DNA from: Pyxidicoccus xibeiensis
Lineage (GTDB): Bacteria; Myxococcota; Myxococcia; Myxococcales; Myxococcaceae
DNA: 64,000 bases
Direction of reading: 5' to 3'
NCBI RefSeq assembly: GCF_024198175.1
Contig: NZ_JAJVKV010000005.1
Span: forward strand, 186,001-250,000
Shown: piece after piece, positions 10,752 through 19,055 of the stretch
Layout: each line of letters starts with the position of its first letter
Position numbering within the stretch: position 1 is the first letter of the stretch
Notes under the pieces: generated by a model
Databases searched by the model: none
The model's input: the letters and a program-made list of their open reading frames with translations, nothing else
Told to the model about the DNA's origin: nothing
Program-made: the position numbers and the translations under genes

Positions 10752-11141
10752 ATGAAGTACATGATGATGATGAACACGCCGAGCAGGGGGCCGTACCAGG
10801 TGGCGAGCTGGCCGCGGAAGGACCTCGAGGCGCACATCCAGTTCATGAAGGACTTCGCGAAGAAGCTCAGCGCGGCGGGTGAGCTGGTGGCGGCCGAGGG
10901 GCTGGCGGGACCGGACCAGGCGAAGCTGATTCGGGCTGGGAGTGACGGCAGGCCCGTCACGGACGGCGTGTTCCCGGAGTCGAAGGAGTTCCTGGCGGGC
11001 TACTGGATTGTGGACGTGGAGAGCCCCGAGCGCGCGTATCAGCTTGCGGCGGAGGCCTCGGCGGCGCCCGGGCCCGGTGGCAAGCCGCTGAACCTGGCCA
11101 TCGAGGTGCGGCAGGTGATGAGCGGGCCGCCCGAAGTCTGA
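10752..11141 (+). CDS. YciI/DGPF-domain protein, partner of ECF42 sigma factor
   Basis: 129 residues forming one YCII-related (DGPF) domain. Visible features are MKYMMMMN at the start, the variant family motif VTDGVFPESKEFLAGYWIVDV, and ERAYQLAAEASAAPGPGG. DGPF proteins are small cytoplasmic ferredoxin-fold proteins of uncertain chemistry, and genes for them commonly neighbour ECF42 sigma factors. Here the sigma gene begins 1-4 bases after this stop, so the pair is almost certainly one operon. Confidence 0.88.
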   Translation: MKYMMMMNTPSRGPYQVASWPRKDLEAHIQFMKDFAKKLSAAGELVAAEGLAGPDQAKLIRAGSDGRPVTDGVFPESKEFLAGYWIVDVESPERAYQLAAEASAAPGPGGKPLNLAIEVRQVMSGPPEV

Positions 11142-11145
11142 CGTG

Positions 11146-12405
11146 ATGCCGACGTCACTGGCCCCGCATATCGAGCACCTGCTGCGAGAGCTCGCGCCGC
11201 GGGTGCTGGGCCTGGTCGTCCGGCGGTTCCACGACTTCGCCGCCTCGGAGGACGCGGTCCAGGAGGCGTTGATTGCGGCGACCGCGCAATGGCCGCGCGA
11301 CGGTGTGCCCGAGGAGCCGCGCGCTTGGCTCATCCAGGTGGCGGCGAGGCGCCTGACGGACCAGGTGAGGGCCGAGGCGGCCCGTCGTCGCCGGGAAGCC
11401 CTGGTGGTCAGCCTGGTGCCACCGGAGGAGCAGCTGGCGCTGGCCCCGGACAGCGATGAGTCGGCGGGGAGGGACGACACGCTCGTCCTGCTCTTCCTGT
11501 GCTGTCACCCCGCGCTCACCTCGGCCTCGGCGATAGCGCTGACGCTGCGAGCCGTCGGAGGTCTGACGACGGCGGAGATAGCCAAGGCGTTCCTGGTGCC
11601 GGAAGCGACGATGGCGCAGCGAATCAGCCGGGCCAAGCAGACCATCAAGGCCTCGGGGGTGCCGTTCCAGCTGCCCACGGTGGAGGAGCGCGCGCAGCGG
11701 CTCGGCAATGTGTTGCATGTGCTCTACCTCATCTTCAGCGAGGGCTACACGACGAGCAGCGGCCCGGAGCTGCACCGCACGGACCTGTCGGGAGAGGCGC
11801 TGCGCCTGACGCGAATGCTGCGAGCGCTGCTGCCGGAGGACGGCGAGGTGGCGGGGTTGCTGGCGCTGATGCTGCTGACGGACGCGAGGCGCGAGGCCAG
11901 GACGGGGCCTGTGGGCGAGCTGATTCCGCTCGACGAGCAGGACCGCAGCCGCTGGGACGCGCAAGCGATTGCCGAGGGCGTCGCGCTCGTGACGGAGACG
12001 CTGTCGAAGGGCTCGATAGGGGTGTACCCGGTGCAGGCCGCCATCGCGGCGGTGCACGACGAAGCGCCGAGGGCCGAGGACACGGACTGGCCGCAGATTC
12101 TCGCGCTGTACGGCGTGCTGATGCAGCTGTCCGACAACCCGATGGTGACGCTCAACCACGCGGTGGCGACGGCGATGGTGCACGGCCCGGAGGCGGGGCT
12201 GGAGCTGTTGAAGGCGCTCGACGGCGACGCGCGCCTGGCGGGGCACCACCGCCTCGACGCGGTCCGGGCCCACCTGCTGGAGCGGGCGGGAGACCCCGAA
12301 GGCGCCATCCAGCACTACACGAAGGCCGCCGGCCGCACGACGAGCATCCCAGAGCGCAACTACCTGCTGACGCAGGCGGCGAGGCTGAGCGACGCCCGGA
12401 AGTAG
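11146..12405 (+). CDS. ECF42-type RNA polymerase sigma factor with long C-terminal extension
   Basis: 419 residues, about twice the size of a standard ECF sigma. Region 2 is at ~10-75 (ASEDAVQEALIAATAQWPRD, EEPRAWLIQVAARRLTDQVR). Region 4 is at ~120-170 (GGLTTAEIAKAFLVPEATMA, QRISRAKQTI). The remaining ~240 residues are an all-helical TPR-like extension ending RTTSIPERNYLLTQAARLSD, characteristic of the ECF42 group, in which the extension is needed for activity and no classical anti-sigma factor is encoded. A GTG at 11143 directly precedes the chosen ATG. The first target promoter is probably the DGPF operon itself. Confidence 0.88.
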   Translation: MPTSLAPHIEHLLRELAPRVLGLVVRRFHDFAASEDAVQEALIAATAQWPRDGVPEEPRAWLIQVAARRLTDQVRAEAARRRREALVVSLVPPEEQLALAPDSDESAGRDDTLVLLFLCCHPALTSASAIALTLRAVGGLTTAEIAKAFLVPEATMAQRISRAKQTIKASGVPFQLPTVEERAQRLGNVLHVLYLIFSEGYTTSSGPELHRTDLSGEALRLTRMLRALLPEDGEVAGLLALMLLTDARREARTGPVGELIPLDEQDRSRWDAQAIAEGVALVTETLSKGSIGVYPVQAAIAAVHDEAPRAEDTDWPQILALYGVLMQLSDNPMVTLNHAVATAMVHGPEAGLELLKALDGDARLAGHHRLDAVRAHLLERAGDPEGAIQHYTKAAGRTTSIPERNYLLTQAARLSDARK

Positions 12406-12983
12406 CGAGCCGTTGAGAGCCCTGGCTGCTCGCGTACGAGCCCAGTCGGCGGGTTCGATTCCCGCCGCCTAGAGTCCCTCAAGAGGCCGGAGGATGTGAA
12501 GCAGGAACTGCCCTGAGTGAGGGACCGCCTCGACGCGGACACCGGGCGCGCCATCCTCTACGTCAGCCGAGGAGGCCAGGAGACGCGCTTGGCCGAGGTG
12601 CTCCGCTCCGCTGCCGACACCCGCGACGACGTCGGCGAGTTCCGCTCGCTCGCTTCGGATAGGCAGCTGGCGGAGGTGGGCGTCGGATTCCCGCCGTACC
12701 ACGGCCTCTGCCGCACCACGACATTCGCGGTCGTTTGAGGCGTGTGCGGCTCTCGCCTCCTCCTCACCTGCTTTGGGGAACGTGGTGACGCTCTTCCGGG
12801 AGCGCGGGTGCGACGAGTACGAGATGGCCGAGGGCGGGGCGAAGAAGGGGAAGAAGTAGAGGGCGCCGCGCAGCGGCGGGTCGCGCGAGCCCCTCACGGC
12901 GCGGGAGAAGAAGCGATAAGGCGCCCCCACTGCACCCCTGTCATATTGACGCCCGCGCGCGGGGTACGGGAGGCTGGCTAACC
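12406..12983. other. Gene-poor stretch with decayed coding scraps
   Basis: 578 bases without a confident gene. It starts with the tRNA/tmRNA-end repeat at 12452. Plus-strand coding-like scraps follow: a frame from 12517 with DRLDADTGRAILYVSRGG, then another frame ending at 12859 with GNVVTLFRERGCDEYEMAEG and a lysine-rich tail. The two are out of register and neither has a good start. They look like remains of one or two genes broken when the neighbouring insert arrived. Confidence 0.4.
12452..12470 (+). repeat. tRNA/tmRNA 3'-end-like repeat, copy A (possible att site)
   Basis: GGTTCGATTCCCGCCGCCT. With the preceding GGC it forms a perfect T-stem (GCGGG / CCCGC) around a 7-base TTCGATT loop, as in the TpsiC arm of a tRNA or tmRNA. 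The rest of the RNA is absent. The same 19 bases recur at 14684-14702 in the same orientation, bracketing 2.2 kb of lower-GC DNA. Confidence 0.6.
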
Positions 12984-13394
12984 ATGTACGTTCCATCGTG
13001 GATTGTCGCTGGCGCGGTCGGCCTCATGCCTCTCGTTTGGTGGCGTAAGAGGTGGCTCCGGCAGGTCGAAATCACCACCGTCAAGAATTCGTGGCACCTC
13101 CTCCCGCGGCGACACAAGCAAGAGATTCTGTACGTTCGGGAGCGCCTCCACCGAGGCGAGCCGACGGGCATCGTCGACTACGGCGGCGTCCGAGACGATG
13201 AACTTCAGGAGCGGTTCGAGAACTCGCTGCGCAATGCTCTTGAGGGCGAGTCGTGGGCGTTTGATTTGCTCAGAGAGCAAGTGTACCTACATAAATTCGG
13301 CGCGGAACCCCATTGGAGCACGCCGCACACGCGGCGTTCTCTTGGGGTTCGCCGGGCTGCGGTCGACGACACTACGCCACCAGAATCCCGTTGA
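12984..13394 (+). CDS. Small N-terminally membrane-anchored protein, unknown
   Basis: 136 residues. One hydrophobic segment at residues 3-20 (VPSWIVAGAVGLMPLVWW) is followed by RKRWLR, placing the rest in the cytoplasm. The soluble part (WHLLPRRHKQEILYVRERLH, GGVRDDELQERFENSLRNAL) is helical and charged. GGGAGG stands 10 bases before the ATG. Base composition is clearly lower in GC than the flanking genome. It lies inside the segment flanked by the tRNA/tmRNA-end repeats, so recent acquisition is likely. No family is recognised. Confidence 0.62.
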   Translation: MYVPSWIVAGAVGLMPLVWWRKRWLRQVEITTVKNSWHLLPRRHKQEILYVRERLHRGEPTGIVDYGGVRDDELQERFENSLRNALEGESWAFDLLREQVYLHKFGAEPHWSTPHTRRSLGVRRAAVDDTTPPESR

Positions 13395-13657
13395 CTCGAC
13401 GGCTGCGCCAGAAAGCCGCGCTCGCTCGGTAAATTCTGGCGATTTGGCGGGGCACAGGTGCCACGCATCCCACCGAGACCACGCCACAGTCAGTCTGCCT
13501 TGTCAGCGAGCGGTACTCTGATTGGCAAGGATGGTTCGCTGACAGTGGATTGCAGGTCACCAGCGAGCACGGAAGGCTCCTGCTGTTTTGGCTGGATCTG
13601 TGCTGAATTCCACAGTCGAGCGCACGACGGCAAGAACGGGCTCGGCTCTTATGGGCT

Positions 13658-14059
13658 TCACCGGTTCGCACGAGAAGAAGAGCGTGAGGGTTTTTTCCGT
13701 GTCCTGTCCGAGGGCACCTTCCCACGTTGCATCTTCTGTCTGGTCGCTTTTTTCACATCCTTGCGCGGCTTGGCTCCAGATACGACTTCACGCATCTCGT
13801 CGTTGAATCGCTTGATGAACATCATCGCATTCATGAGCGCGTCCACAGGACCCTGACCGAAGATAGGCGTCACCTTGGCCAAATGTCCCTCTATCATCAC
13901 TGGCGTGTACCAGCAGCGCTCCTGTGGGAAATGGACAGGCTGCCCTACTGTGAGTCTTGAAGTGCGCCGCTTGCCCTCGGGAGTAGTGTATCTCCAGTAG
14001 TCATCCGCGATAGGAACTTCGATCACGGTCAACTTCGGGCGCCAATCATCTTCGGGCAC
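13658..14059 (-). CDS. Unknown cytoplasmic protein, second gene of island operon
   Basis: 133 residues, GTG start at 14059 with GAGG 6 bases upstream. It begins nine bases past the stop of the lipoprotein gene, so the two are co-transcribed. N-terminal part: KLTVIEVPIADDYWRYTTPE; middle: GHLAKVTPIFGQGPVDALMN, AMMFIKRFNDEM; the C-terminal 30 residues are very basic (KPRKDVKKATRQKMQRGK, RTRKKPSRSSSR). GC is well below the genome norm. A secreted cysteine-rich lipoprotein followed by a small soluble protein is reminiscent of toxin-immunity pairs, but no toxin motif is visible. Confidence 0.62.
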   Translation of the reverse strand: MPEDDWRPKLTVIEVPIADDYWRYTTPEGKRRTSRLTVGQPVHFPQERCWYTPVMIEGHLAKVTPIFGQGPVDALMNAMMFIKRFNDEMREVVSGAKPRKDVKKATRQKMQRGKVPSDRTRKKPSRSSSRANR

Positions 14060-14067
14060 ATGCCACC

Positions 14068-14502
14068 TCAGCGGTTAGATTTAGCGGGAGGACCGAAATA
14101 CGCATTGCAAAACACGATACATGCTCCTTTGGAGGCCCTGCTGGTCGCCCAGCATGCTCGCCTGATTGCAACCTGTCTTGCAGTCCTGTCAGGAAGCGCC
14201 CTACAGAATGACTCCATGGCCTCACCACCGGCCTCGCACGCCTGCGTGCACGCAAGTGACTTCCAAGGGTCTTTAGTATTCGGCTCATATTCCTCGCTTG
14301 GAGTTGCGGGAGCCGAGTCTGATGCCAAAGTCCTCTCTGGAGTTGCAGCCTCGCTCCGGAAGAGATTCTGAGAAGCTGTGCTCCGCCACTGGGAGGATGG
14401 CCCCGATTCAGCTAGCGGCGATCCCCAAGAAGCCCCTGAGGCAGGAGCTGTTGCGCACGCCAATAAGAGCGTGCAGACGGAGAGTGCATGGCGCCGAGGC
14501 AT
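14068..14502 (-). CDS. Cysteine-rich secreted lipoprotein, unknown
   Basis: 144 residues with a lipoprotein-type signal (HALSVCTLLLAC, lipobox LLAC at ~15). A Ser/Thr/Pro-rich linker leads to a C-terminal domain with six cysteines: SLACTQACEAGGEAMESFC, then RRACWATSRASKGACIVFC, ending NAYFGPP. The regular cysteine pairs suggest a small disulfide-bonded fold outside the cytoplasm. The start is supported by GGTGGGA 5 bases upstream. It is the first gene of a two-gene operon within the lower-GC segment. I recognise a myxobacterial small cysteine-rich style but no defined family. Confidence 0.65.
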   Translation of the reverse strand: MPRRHALSVCTLLLACATAPASGASWGSPLAESGPSSQWRSTASQNLFRSEAATPERTLASDSAPATPSEEYEPNTKDPWKSLACTQACEAGGEAMESFCRALPDRTARQVAIRRACWATSRASKGACIVFCNAYFGPPAKSNR

Positions 14503-14752
14503 AAGGTCCCACCAGCATATGGGTAGTCCTCTCGGCAGCCAATACCTTACCTCGCGAGGGCACGCACTACCGGTGGTCTCTCACGGAGTTCCGCCAAGCC
14601 TGCTCAGGGGGTGCAGTGCTGGGCAGTCTTGCTTGAATGGCGCGACCGAGTTGGATCGCTCTCGCCAGAAGCTCCGAGCGGCAGGTTCGATTCCCGCCGC
14701 CTCCACCCCGAGAAGCCCAGCAATCTTGAGAGGACCGCTCGGCCTGATCGGG
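14503..14752. other. Island right end, no gene
   Basis: 250 bases between the cysteine-rich lipoprotein start and the end of the DHFR-family gene. It carries the minus-strand promoter region of the lipoprotein operon and the second tRNA/tmRNA-end repeat. No convincing reading frame is present. Confidence 0.5.
14684..14702 (+). repeat. tRNA/tmRNA 3'-end-like repeat, copy B
   Basis: Identical 19 bases to copy A, followed by CCACC. Together, TTCGATTCCCGCCGCCTCCA reads as T-loop, 3' T-stem strand, acceptor strand and CCA-like end. The 5' T-stem strand is mismatched (GCAGG), so this is not a functional RNA. It marks where the normal GC-rich chromosome resumes with the DHFR-family gene. Confidence 0.6.
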
Positions 14753-15307
14753 TCATCCCTCCTTGCGGCGGTAATGCATCGCCACCTGCCCGGACTTCAG
14801 CAGTTTCGTCGAGACGAGCTCGAGGCGCCGCGAGGTCTCCAGGCCCTGGAACAACGTCGGCCCGTGGCCGGCGAAGACAGGGTGGACAACGAGACGGTAC
14901 TCATCGATCAGCCCCAGCCGCTCGAGCGCCGTCGAGAGCGTGGGACTGCCCACCAGCACGCCTTGCGGGGTCTTCTCCTTCAGCTGCGTCACGGCCTCAC
15001 GCAAATCCCCCTCGAGGCGGAAGGTGTTGTTCCACGGGAAGTCGCGGCGCGAGGCCGAGACCACATACTTCGGCTTGGCCTCCAGCTTGCGCGCCCACTC
15101 CCGCATCGCGCGTGGCGCGTTCTCGTCGCGCGCCACCGCCGGCCAGGCGCTCTCCATGAGCTCGTACGTGACGCGCCCCCACAGCATCGCCCCGGCTGCG
15201 TCCATCAGCTGCGTGAAGTAGTCGTGCAGCTCGTCGTCCGCGATCCCCTCGCGATGGTCGCAGCACCCGTCCAGCGTCACGTTGAGTCCGAAGGTCAATA
15301 GGCCCAT
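14753..15307 (-). CDS. Dihydrofolate reductase family / RibD C-terminal domain protein
   Basis: 184 residues. It starts GLLTFGLNVTLDGCCDHREG and continues with MLWGRVTYELMESAWP, YVVSASRRDFPWNNTF, GVLVGSPTLSTALERLGLID and the ending FQGLETSRRLELV. These are hallmarks of the DHFR-like RibD C-terminal superfamily: an NADPH-binding reductase fold whose members are mostly uncharacterised and distinct from the housekeeping folA. The ATG at 15307 is chosen because upstream sequence is unlike the family. It is divergent from the secreted-protein operon starting at 15438. Confidence 0.87.
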   Translation of the reverse strand: MGLLTFGLNVTLDGCCDHREGIADDELHDYFTQLMDAAGAMLWGRVTYELMESAWPAVARDENAPRAMREWARKLEAKPKYVVSASRRDFPWNNTFRLEGDLREAVTQLKEKTPQGVLVGSPTLSTALERLGLIDEYRLVVHPVFAGHGPTLFQGLETSRRLELVSTKLLKSGQVAMHYRRKEG

Positions 15308-15437
15308 GGCGCTGATGTACCACGGCGGGAGCATGGGGAGGTGGAGCGGGGCCGTGACGGACCTCAGGTAACTTCCGCGCCCTCGCGCGTCCATCCAGCA
15401 GCGCCGGGCACTTCGAGCCCTGGCCGAGGGGGACGAC

Positions 15438-15920
15438 ATGCGGAACATTCTCGCGGTAGCGGGTACGGCAGCGGTGTTGGGGCTGAGCGTCGTGGGCACG
15501 GACGCGCGCGCGGCGGACATCCTGTATGACGGCAACTTCTGCGCGCCCGTCCTCGCGGACGTGGACCGTGTGAACCACAGCCCCCAGTACGGCGTCTACA
15601 CCGCCTCAATCAGCCACAACACGACGGTCCAGTGTCCGTTCAATCCGCCGTTCTTCGCGACGGTCAGCGAAGTCTACGTGCAGGTGTACGACCGCAATCC
15701 CTTCGTGGACATCACTTGCACGCTGCGAGGTATCGACCTCGCGGGCGTTATCATCTGGTCTCAGACCGACACCAGCAGCTACTCCGGGCCCGGGGTCCAG
15801 TTCCTTGGCTTCTATCCCTATGCCCGCACCCACACCATGACCATGACGTGCACGATTCCGTACGTCTGGAATGCCGGCTTCTCGCACGTGCTCACCTATC
15901 GGGCCATCCACACGCCCTGA
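15438..15920 (+). CDS. Secreted protein, unknown
   Basis: 160 residues with a clear Sec signal (NILAVAGTAAVLGLSVVG, cleavage near DARA-AD). The mature part has four cysteines and many aromatic residues (DGNFCAPV, TTVQCPFNP, VDITCTLRG, MTMTCTIPYVWN), fitting a disulfide-stabilised beta domain outside the cytoplasm. GAGGGGGA precedes the ATG. It is 15 bases upstream of the next gene and probably co-transcribed with it. No family recognised. Confidence 0.75.
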   Translation: MRNILAVAGTAAVLGLSVVGTDARAADILYDGNFCAPVLADVDRVNHSPQYGVYTASISHNTTVQCPFNPPFFATVSEVYVQVYDRNPFVDITCTLRGIDLAGVIIWSQTDTSSYSGPGVQFLGFYPYARTHTMTMTCTIPYVWNAGFSHVLTYRAIHTP

Positions 15921-15935
15921 GCCTGGAGAGTCACC

Positions 15936-16601
15936 ATGAGAGCGGCATTGGCAGTCTCGGCCTTCTCCGCCGTGGCGGTCTCGGGAGCGGTGGCGCTCGT
16001 CCTGTTGCAGGGCAGCGCGGCTCCGGCGGCGGTGCCCGCGGCCTCCCAGGGCGAGGAGCTACGGCGGCAACTCGAGGCCCTGCGGCGCGACGTCTCGAAG
16101 CTGGAGCAGCAGTTGCTCCAGCGGCAGGCGCTCGCGACTCCCCCTCCACTGGAGCCCACCCGGCCACCGGCCGCGCCCGGTGGGCCAGGCCACGAAGCCG
16201 AGGCAGTGAAGCCCTCGCTGCCCCGCACCCCCGAGGAGCTCGCGCAGCGCAGTCAGGAGCTGGTCACGGAGCTGGCCAGCCACCTGGAGGAGCGGCTTGA
16301 GACCGAGCCGCTCGACAGGGATTGGAGCAGCGAGCAGCTGCGGCGGATGGAAGACGCCATCCGCGGGCTGGGGCGGACGCAGCTGCTACAGGCCACGTGT
16401 GGCTCCACGCTGTGCCGCGTGGTCGTCGGCCACGAGAGCACCGAGGACCAGCAGAAGTTCTCGCTCGACATCGAGCCGCTGGAGCCCTTCCATGCCGGGG
16501 TGTTCTTCCAGCCGGACGAGCAGGCGCGGACACCCCGGACGACGCTCTACGTGCTGCGCAAGGGGCACAGGTTCAATGTCCCCGCGCCCTCGGAGGGGTG
16601 A
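15936..16601 (+). CDS. Membrane-anchored periplasmic protein, unknown
   Basis: 221 residues with an N-terminal transmembrane or signal segment (VSAFSAVAVSGAVALVLLQG). A short coiled coil (EELRRQLEALRRDVSKLEQQ), a proline-rich linker and a C-terminal domain follow, with one probable disulfide (ATCGSTLCRVVV) and an ending YVLRKGHRFNVP. The architecture recurs in myxobacterial proteins of unknown role. GGAGAG lies 7 bases before the start; the gene forms an operon with the secreted protein upstream. Confidence 0.75.
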   Translation: MRAALAVSAFSAVAVSGAVALVLLQGSAAPAAVPAASQGEELRRQLEALRRDVSKLEQQLLQRQALATPPPLEPTRPPAAPGGPGHEAEAVKPSLPRTPEELAQRSQELVTELASHLEERLETEPLDRDWSSEQLRRMEDAIRGLGRTQLLQATCGSTLCRVVVGHESTEDQQKFSLDIEPLEPFHAGVFFQPDEQARTPRTTLYVLRKGHRFNVPAPSEG

Positions 16602-16826
16602 GCAGAAGACGGACTGCCGGAGCGCTCCAGGGCCAGCGCGCCACGCGCCCCATGGCGGCACAGCCGCTCCAGCAGCCTTCCAGCAACTCCTTCCGTGGCA
16701 AGCCCACGGCTCTCACCACGAGGCGCGCGTCGACGCGTCCGACGCGCGCTGCACTGCCAGGCTCAAGCCTCTTCCTGGCGGCAGCCTTGGTGAAGAAATG
16801 GACGCATCATGCCGGAGCCCTACCTG

Positions 16827-18263
16827 CTATGGAGCGTCGTCGCGACTCGTGGGCCCCGAGGTGGGAGGACGTTGCCGTGCCCAGACGGGGACGTAGCACG
16901 CGCCCTTGTACGCAAAGCCGCCCACGGCGTCGCAGTCCTTCAGGTCCACAGGCTGCTTCACCCAGCAGCCGCCGTTGATTGCGACCAGTCCCTTGCCGGA
17001 ACAGCGCCCGTCGCCATCGGGCCTCCGCTGCTTTGGGAGGGGCTTCGGCGGCAACTCCGCCCGGATGGCCGACCACATGGAGGGGGCTCGCTCGGGCTCG
17101 ACTGGGGCGGTCAGCGCGGCGTCTCCGACGGCGATCGTTCCTCCATCCTTCTCCTCTTCCCGCTCCGCGAGGTGTGTCTTCTCGTGCGGCTCGACGGCCT
17201 CCGTGCTCGACAGCACTCCCGCGCCCAGGGCCAGGGCGGCACCGAGGCTGGCCGCCAGGAACCGGGGCCACCTCGCCACAGGGGGAGGTGGCCGCACCGT
17301 GACGCGCTGGAGCGGAGGAAAGAGGCCCGCGGGCCTCGCCTCCTCCCCGGTGAAGAGCGGCACATCCGCTTCAGGCCCCGCCTTCCGTGCGGCGTGCTCC
17401 AGCGCTTCGGCGACTTCGCTCGCACTGCCACGCGCCTCCGGCCGGAGCGAGAGCATCCGGGACACCAGGGCGCTCAGTTGCGGAGCGCAGCGGGCGTTGC
17501 TCGTGCTGGCGGTCCACAGCGCCCGCTTCTCCGGGTGCCACAGCCAGGCGTCCTCGCCCCACGGATGCGGCGAGGGCGGGTACTTGCCGGTGACGAGCCG
17601 GTAGGCGGTGATACCCAGGGCGAAGACGTCATCGGCGGGGCTGGGCGCATACGGGACGGGGGGAGGCTTACCGGGGCCCAGCACGAAGCCCCAGGCCTCG
17701 GGAGCGCGGTAGGCGGAAGTCCCAGGAGGCCACGAGTCCCACGTCAGGGTGGACGCGCCCAGGAAGTGTCCGGAGCCGAAGTCCATGAGGAAGGGCTGGC
17801 CGTCCGCACTTCGCACGCGGATGTTCTCGCCCTTCACGTCCCGGTGGATGCCGCCTGCGGCATGCGTGGCCTCCAACGCCCGCGCCAGCCGGGCGAGGAG
17901 GTGCAGCACCTGCCGTGACGACGGGCGCTGCGCCAAGGCCCAGTCGTAGAGGGCTGCGCCCTCTATCCACTCCATGACGAGCCAGGCGTAGGACGCACCC
18001 TCTCGGGGCTGCCACTGGCCGTGGTCGAAGAGGCGCGGCACAGCGGGATGGTGGATGCGGGAGAGCAGCTCGTCCTCACGGACGAAGCGCGCATCGCCGG
18101 GATGCAGGGCAAGCTTGAGGGCCACGACGCCCCCGGCTTCCTCCACGCTTTCGGCCCGGTAGACAACGCCGTAGGTGCCTCGGCCGCACGGCTCCAGCAG
18201 ACGCCACCGGCCGATGCGCGTCCCCGGGGGCAGGCTTGCCGGATTGAAGGATTCGGACTCCAT
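16827..18263 (-). CDS. Transmembrane Ser/Thr protein kinase
   Basis: 478 residues. The Hanks-type kinase domain spans ~20-290: glycine loop GRGTYGVVYRA, VALKLAL, catalytic loop IHRDVKGENI, DFGSGHF and the APEAWGF segment, all intact. A transmembrane helix is at ~338-358 (FLAASLGAALALGAGVLSS). The C-terminal ~75 residues lie outside the membrane and hold four cysteines (GRCSGKGLVAINGGCW, LKDCDAVGGFAYKGACYVPV), a small disulfide module seen at the end of several myxobacterial kinases. It should phosphorylate cytoplasmic targets in response to an envelope signal. The gene is transcribed alone. Confidence 0.9.
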   Translation of the reverse strand: MESESFNPASLPPGTRIGRWRLLEPCGRGTYGVVYRAESVEEAGGVVALKLALHPGDARFVREDELLSRIHHPAVPRLFDHGQWQPREGASYAWLVMEWIEGAALYDWALAQRPSSRQVLHLLARLARALEATHAAGGIHRDVKGENIRVRSADGQPFLMDFGSGHFLGASTLTWDSWPPGTSAYRAPEAWGFVLGPGKPPPVPYAPSPADDVFALGITAYRLVTGKYPPSPHPWGEDAWLWHPEKRALWTASTSNARCAPQLSALVSRMLSLRPEARGSASEVAEALEHAARKAGPEADVPLFTGEEARPAGLFPPLQRVTVRPPPPVARWPRFLAASLGAALALGAGVLSSTEAVEPHEKTHLAEREEEKDGGTIAVGDAALTAPVEPERAPSMWSAIRAELPPKPLPKQRRPDGDGRCSGKGLVAINGGCWVKQPVDLKDCDAVGGFAYKGACYVPVWARQRPPTSGPTSRDDAP

Positions 18264-18606
18264 GAAGTGCCTCGCAGGCGGCCCATTCCGCGTACGGGCA
18301 GGCTACTCGCACGGTCCTCGACGCCCAAAGCAATGCGACAGGTCAAGACCCCAGGCAGCACCCTCCATGGAATCGGCCACGCCATCGCTCGGCTTCACCG
18401 GAAGGCCTGCTCGGCATCCCCGGAACAGCCGCTCACCTTGCTCCGGAATCGCTGATCGGCATGGCCGGAATACGCAGCTGCGGCAGCTCGGACCGGCTGC
18501 GTTCGGTCCTGGCTCTCCAGGGGGCCGCGCTGCCAGACTCGGGCGCGCTCCGAGCACTCTCGCTGTCGGGCGTGGCGGGCAGAACCCCTTTCGTAAGGAC
18601 GTGGCC
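18264..18606. other. Intergenic region between kinase and SitA-like remnant
   Basis: 343 bases. It contains two related units around 18411-18475, CGGCATCCCCGGAA and CGGCATGGCCGGAA, resembling a degenerate direct repeat such as is seen near decayed insertion sequences. AAGGA at ~18595 serves the downstream lipoprotein. No complete gene is seen. Confidence 0.4.
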
Positions 18607-19055
18607 ATGCGTTCCCGAACATGCGTCGCACTCCTACTGCTTCTCTCCGCCTGTGCAACGACGGAGCCGAGCCCGAAAGGCCCAGCGGCCCGGAACCCGA
18701 GGGTCGCCAACCTCCAGAGAGCGGCGACGCTGCCATGGGTTGATGGCGGGCGATGCGTGGTGCGGGAGGCATCCAACGAATGGGCCGTGGTTGTGGAGAG
18801 GTGCTATCACGCGCTCGACCATGACCGGCTCCAGTTTCGCGATGTCACGGGAAGCTGCTCTGTCGCCTCTGCGGGTGCTGCGGCTTTGGGATGGGAGTCT
18901 GCATTCTGATAGCACCCGAGATAGTCGTTGGAGCCGTGATTGTCGCTGGCGCAGTCGTGGTGGCAGTCGCCATCAAAGAGGAGTTGGATGCATATCGGAG
19001 GGCATCTCGTGAGCGAGCCAGACCCGAGATCGTCGTCACCGGATGCAAACGATGA
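18607..19055 (+). pseudogene. SitA-like polymorphic toxin lipoprotein, frameshifted and truncated
   Basis: The frame starting at 18607 encodes a lipoprotein (TCVALLLLLSACATTEP) with WVDGGRCVVREASNEWAVVV, ERCYHALDHDRLQFRDV and SCSVASAGAAALG, then stops at 18909. From 18892 another frame continues exactly where the family would, MGVCILIAPEIVVGAVIVAG, AVVVAVAIKEELDAY, and ends at 19055. One base lost in the GGGATGGGA run explains the break. This matches the conserved N-terminal half of SitA5-type lipoproteins, which Myxococcus passes between cells by outer-membrane exchange. The C-terminal toxin domain is missing. Whether the lesion is a sequencing error cannot be decided here. Confidence 0.68.

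Noticed and set aside
12452..12470. Complete tRNA or tmRNA gene
   Set aside because: Only the T-arm and acceptor 3' strand are present at all three sites; no matching 5' acceptor strand, D-arm or anticodon arm could be placed upstream.
18885..18910. Programmed ribosomal frameshift in the SitA-like gene
   Set aside because: The site GGGATGGGA is not a recognised slippery sequence with a pseudoknot, and the protein also lacks its toxin domain, so decay or sequencing error is simpler.
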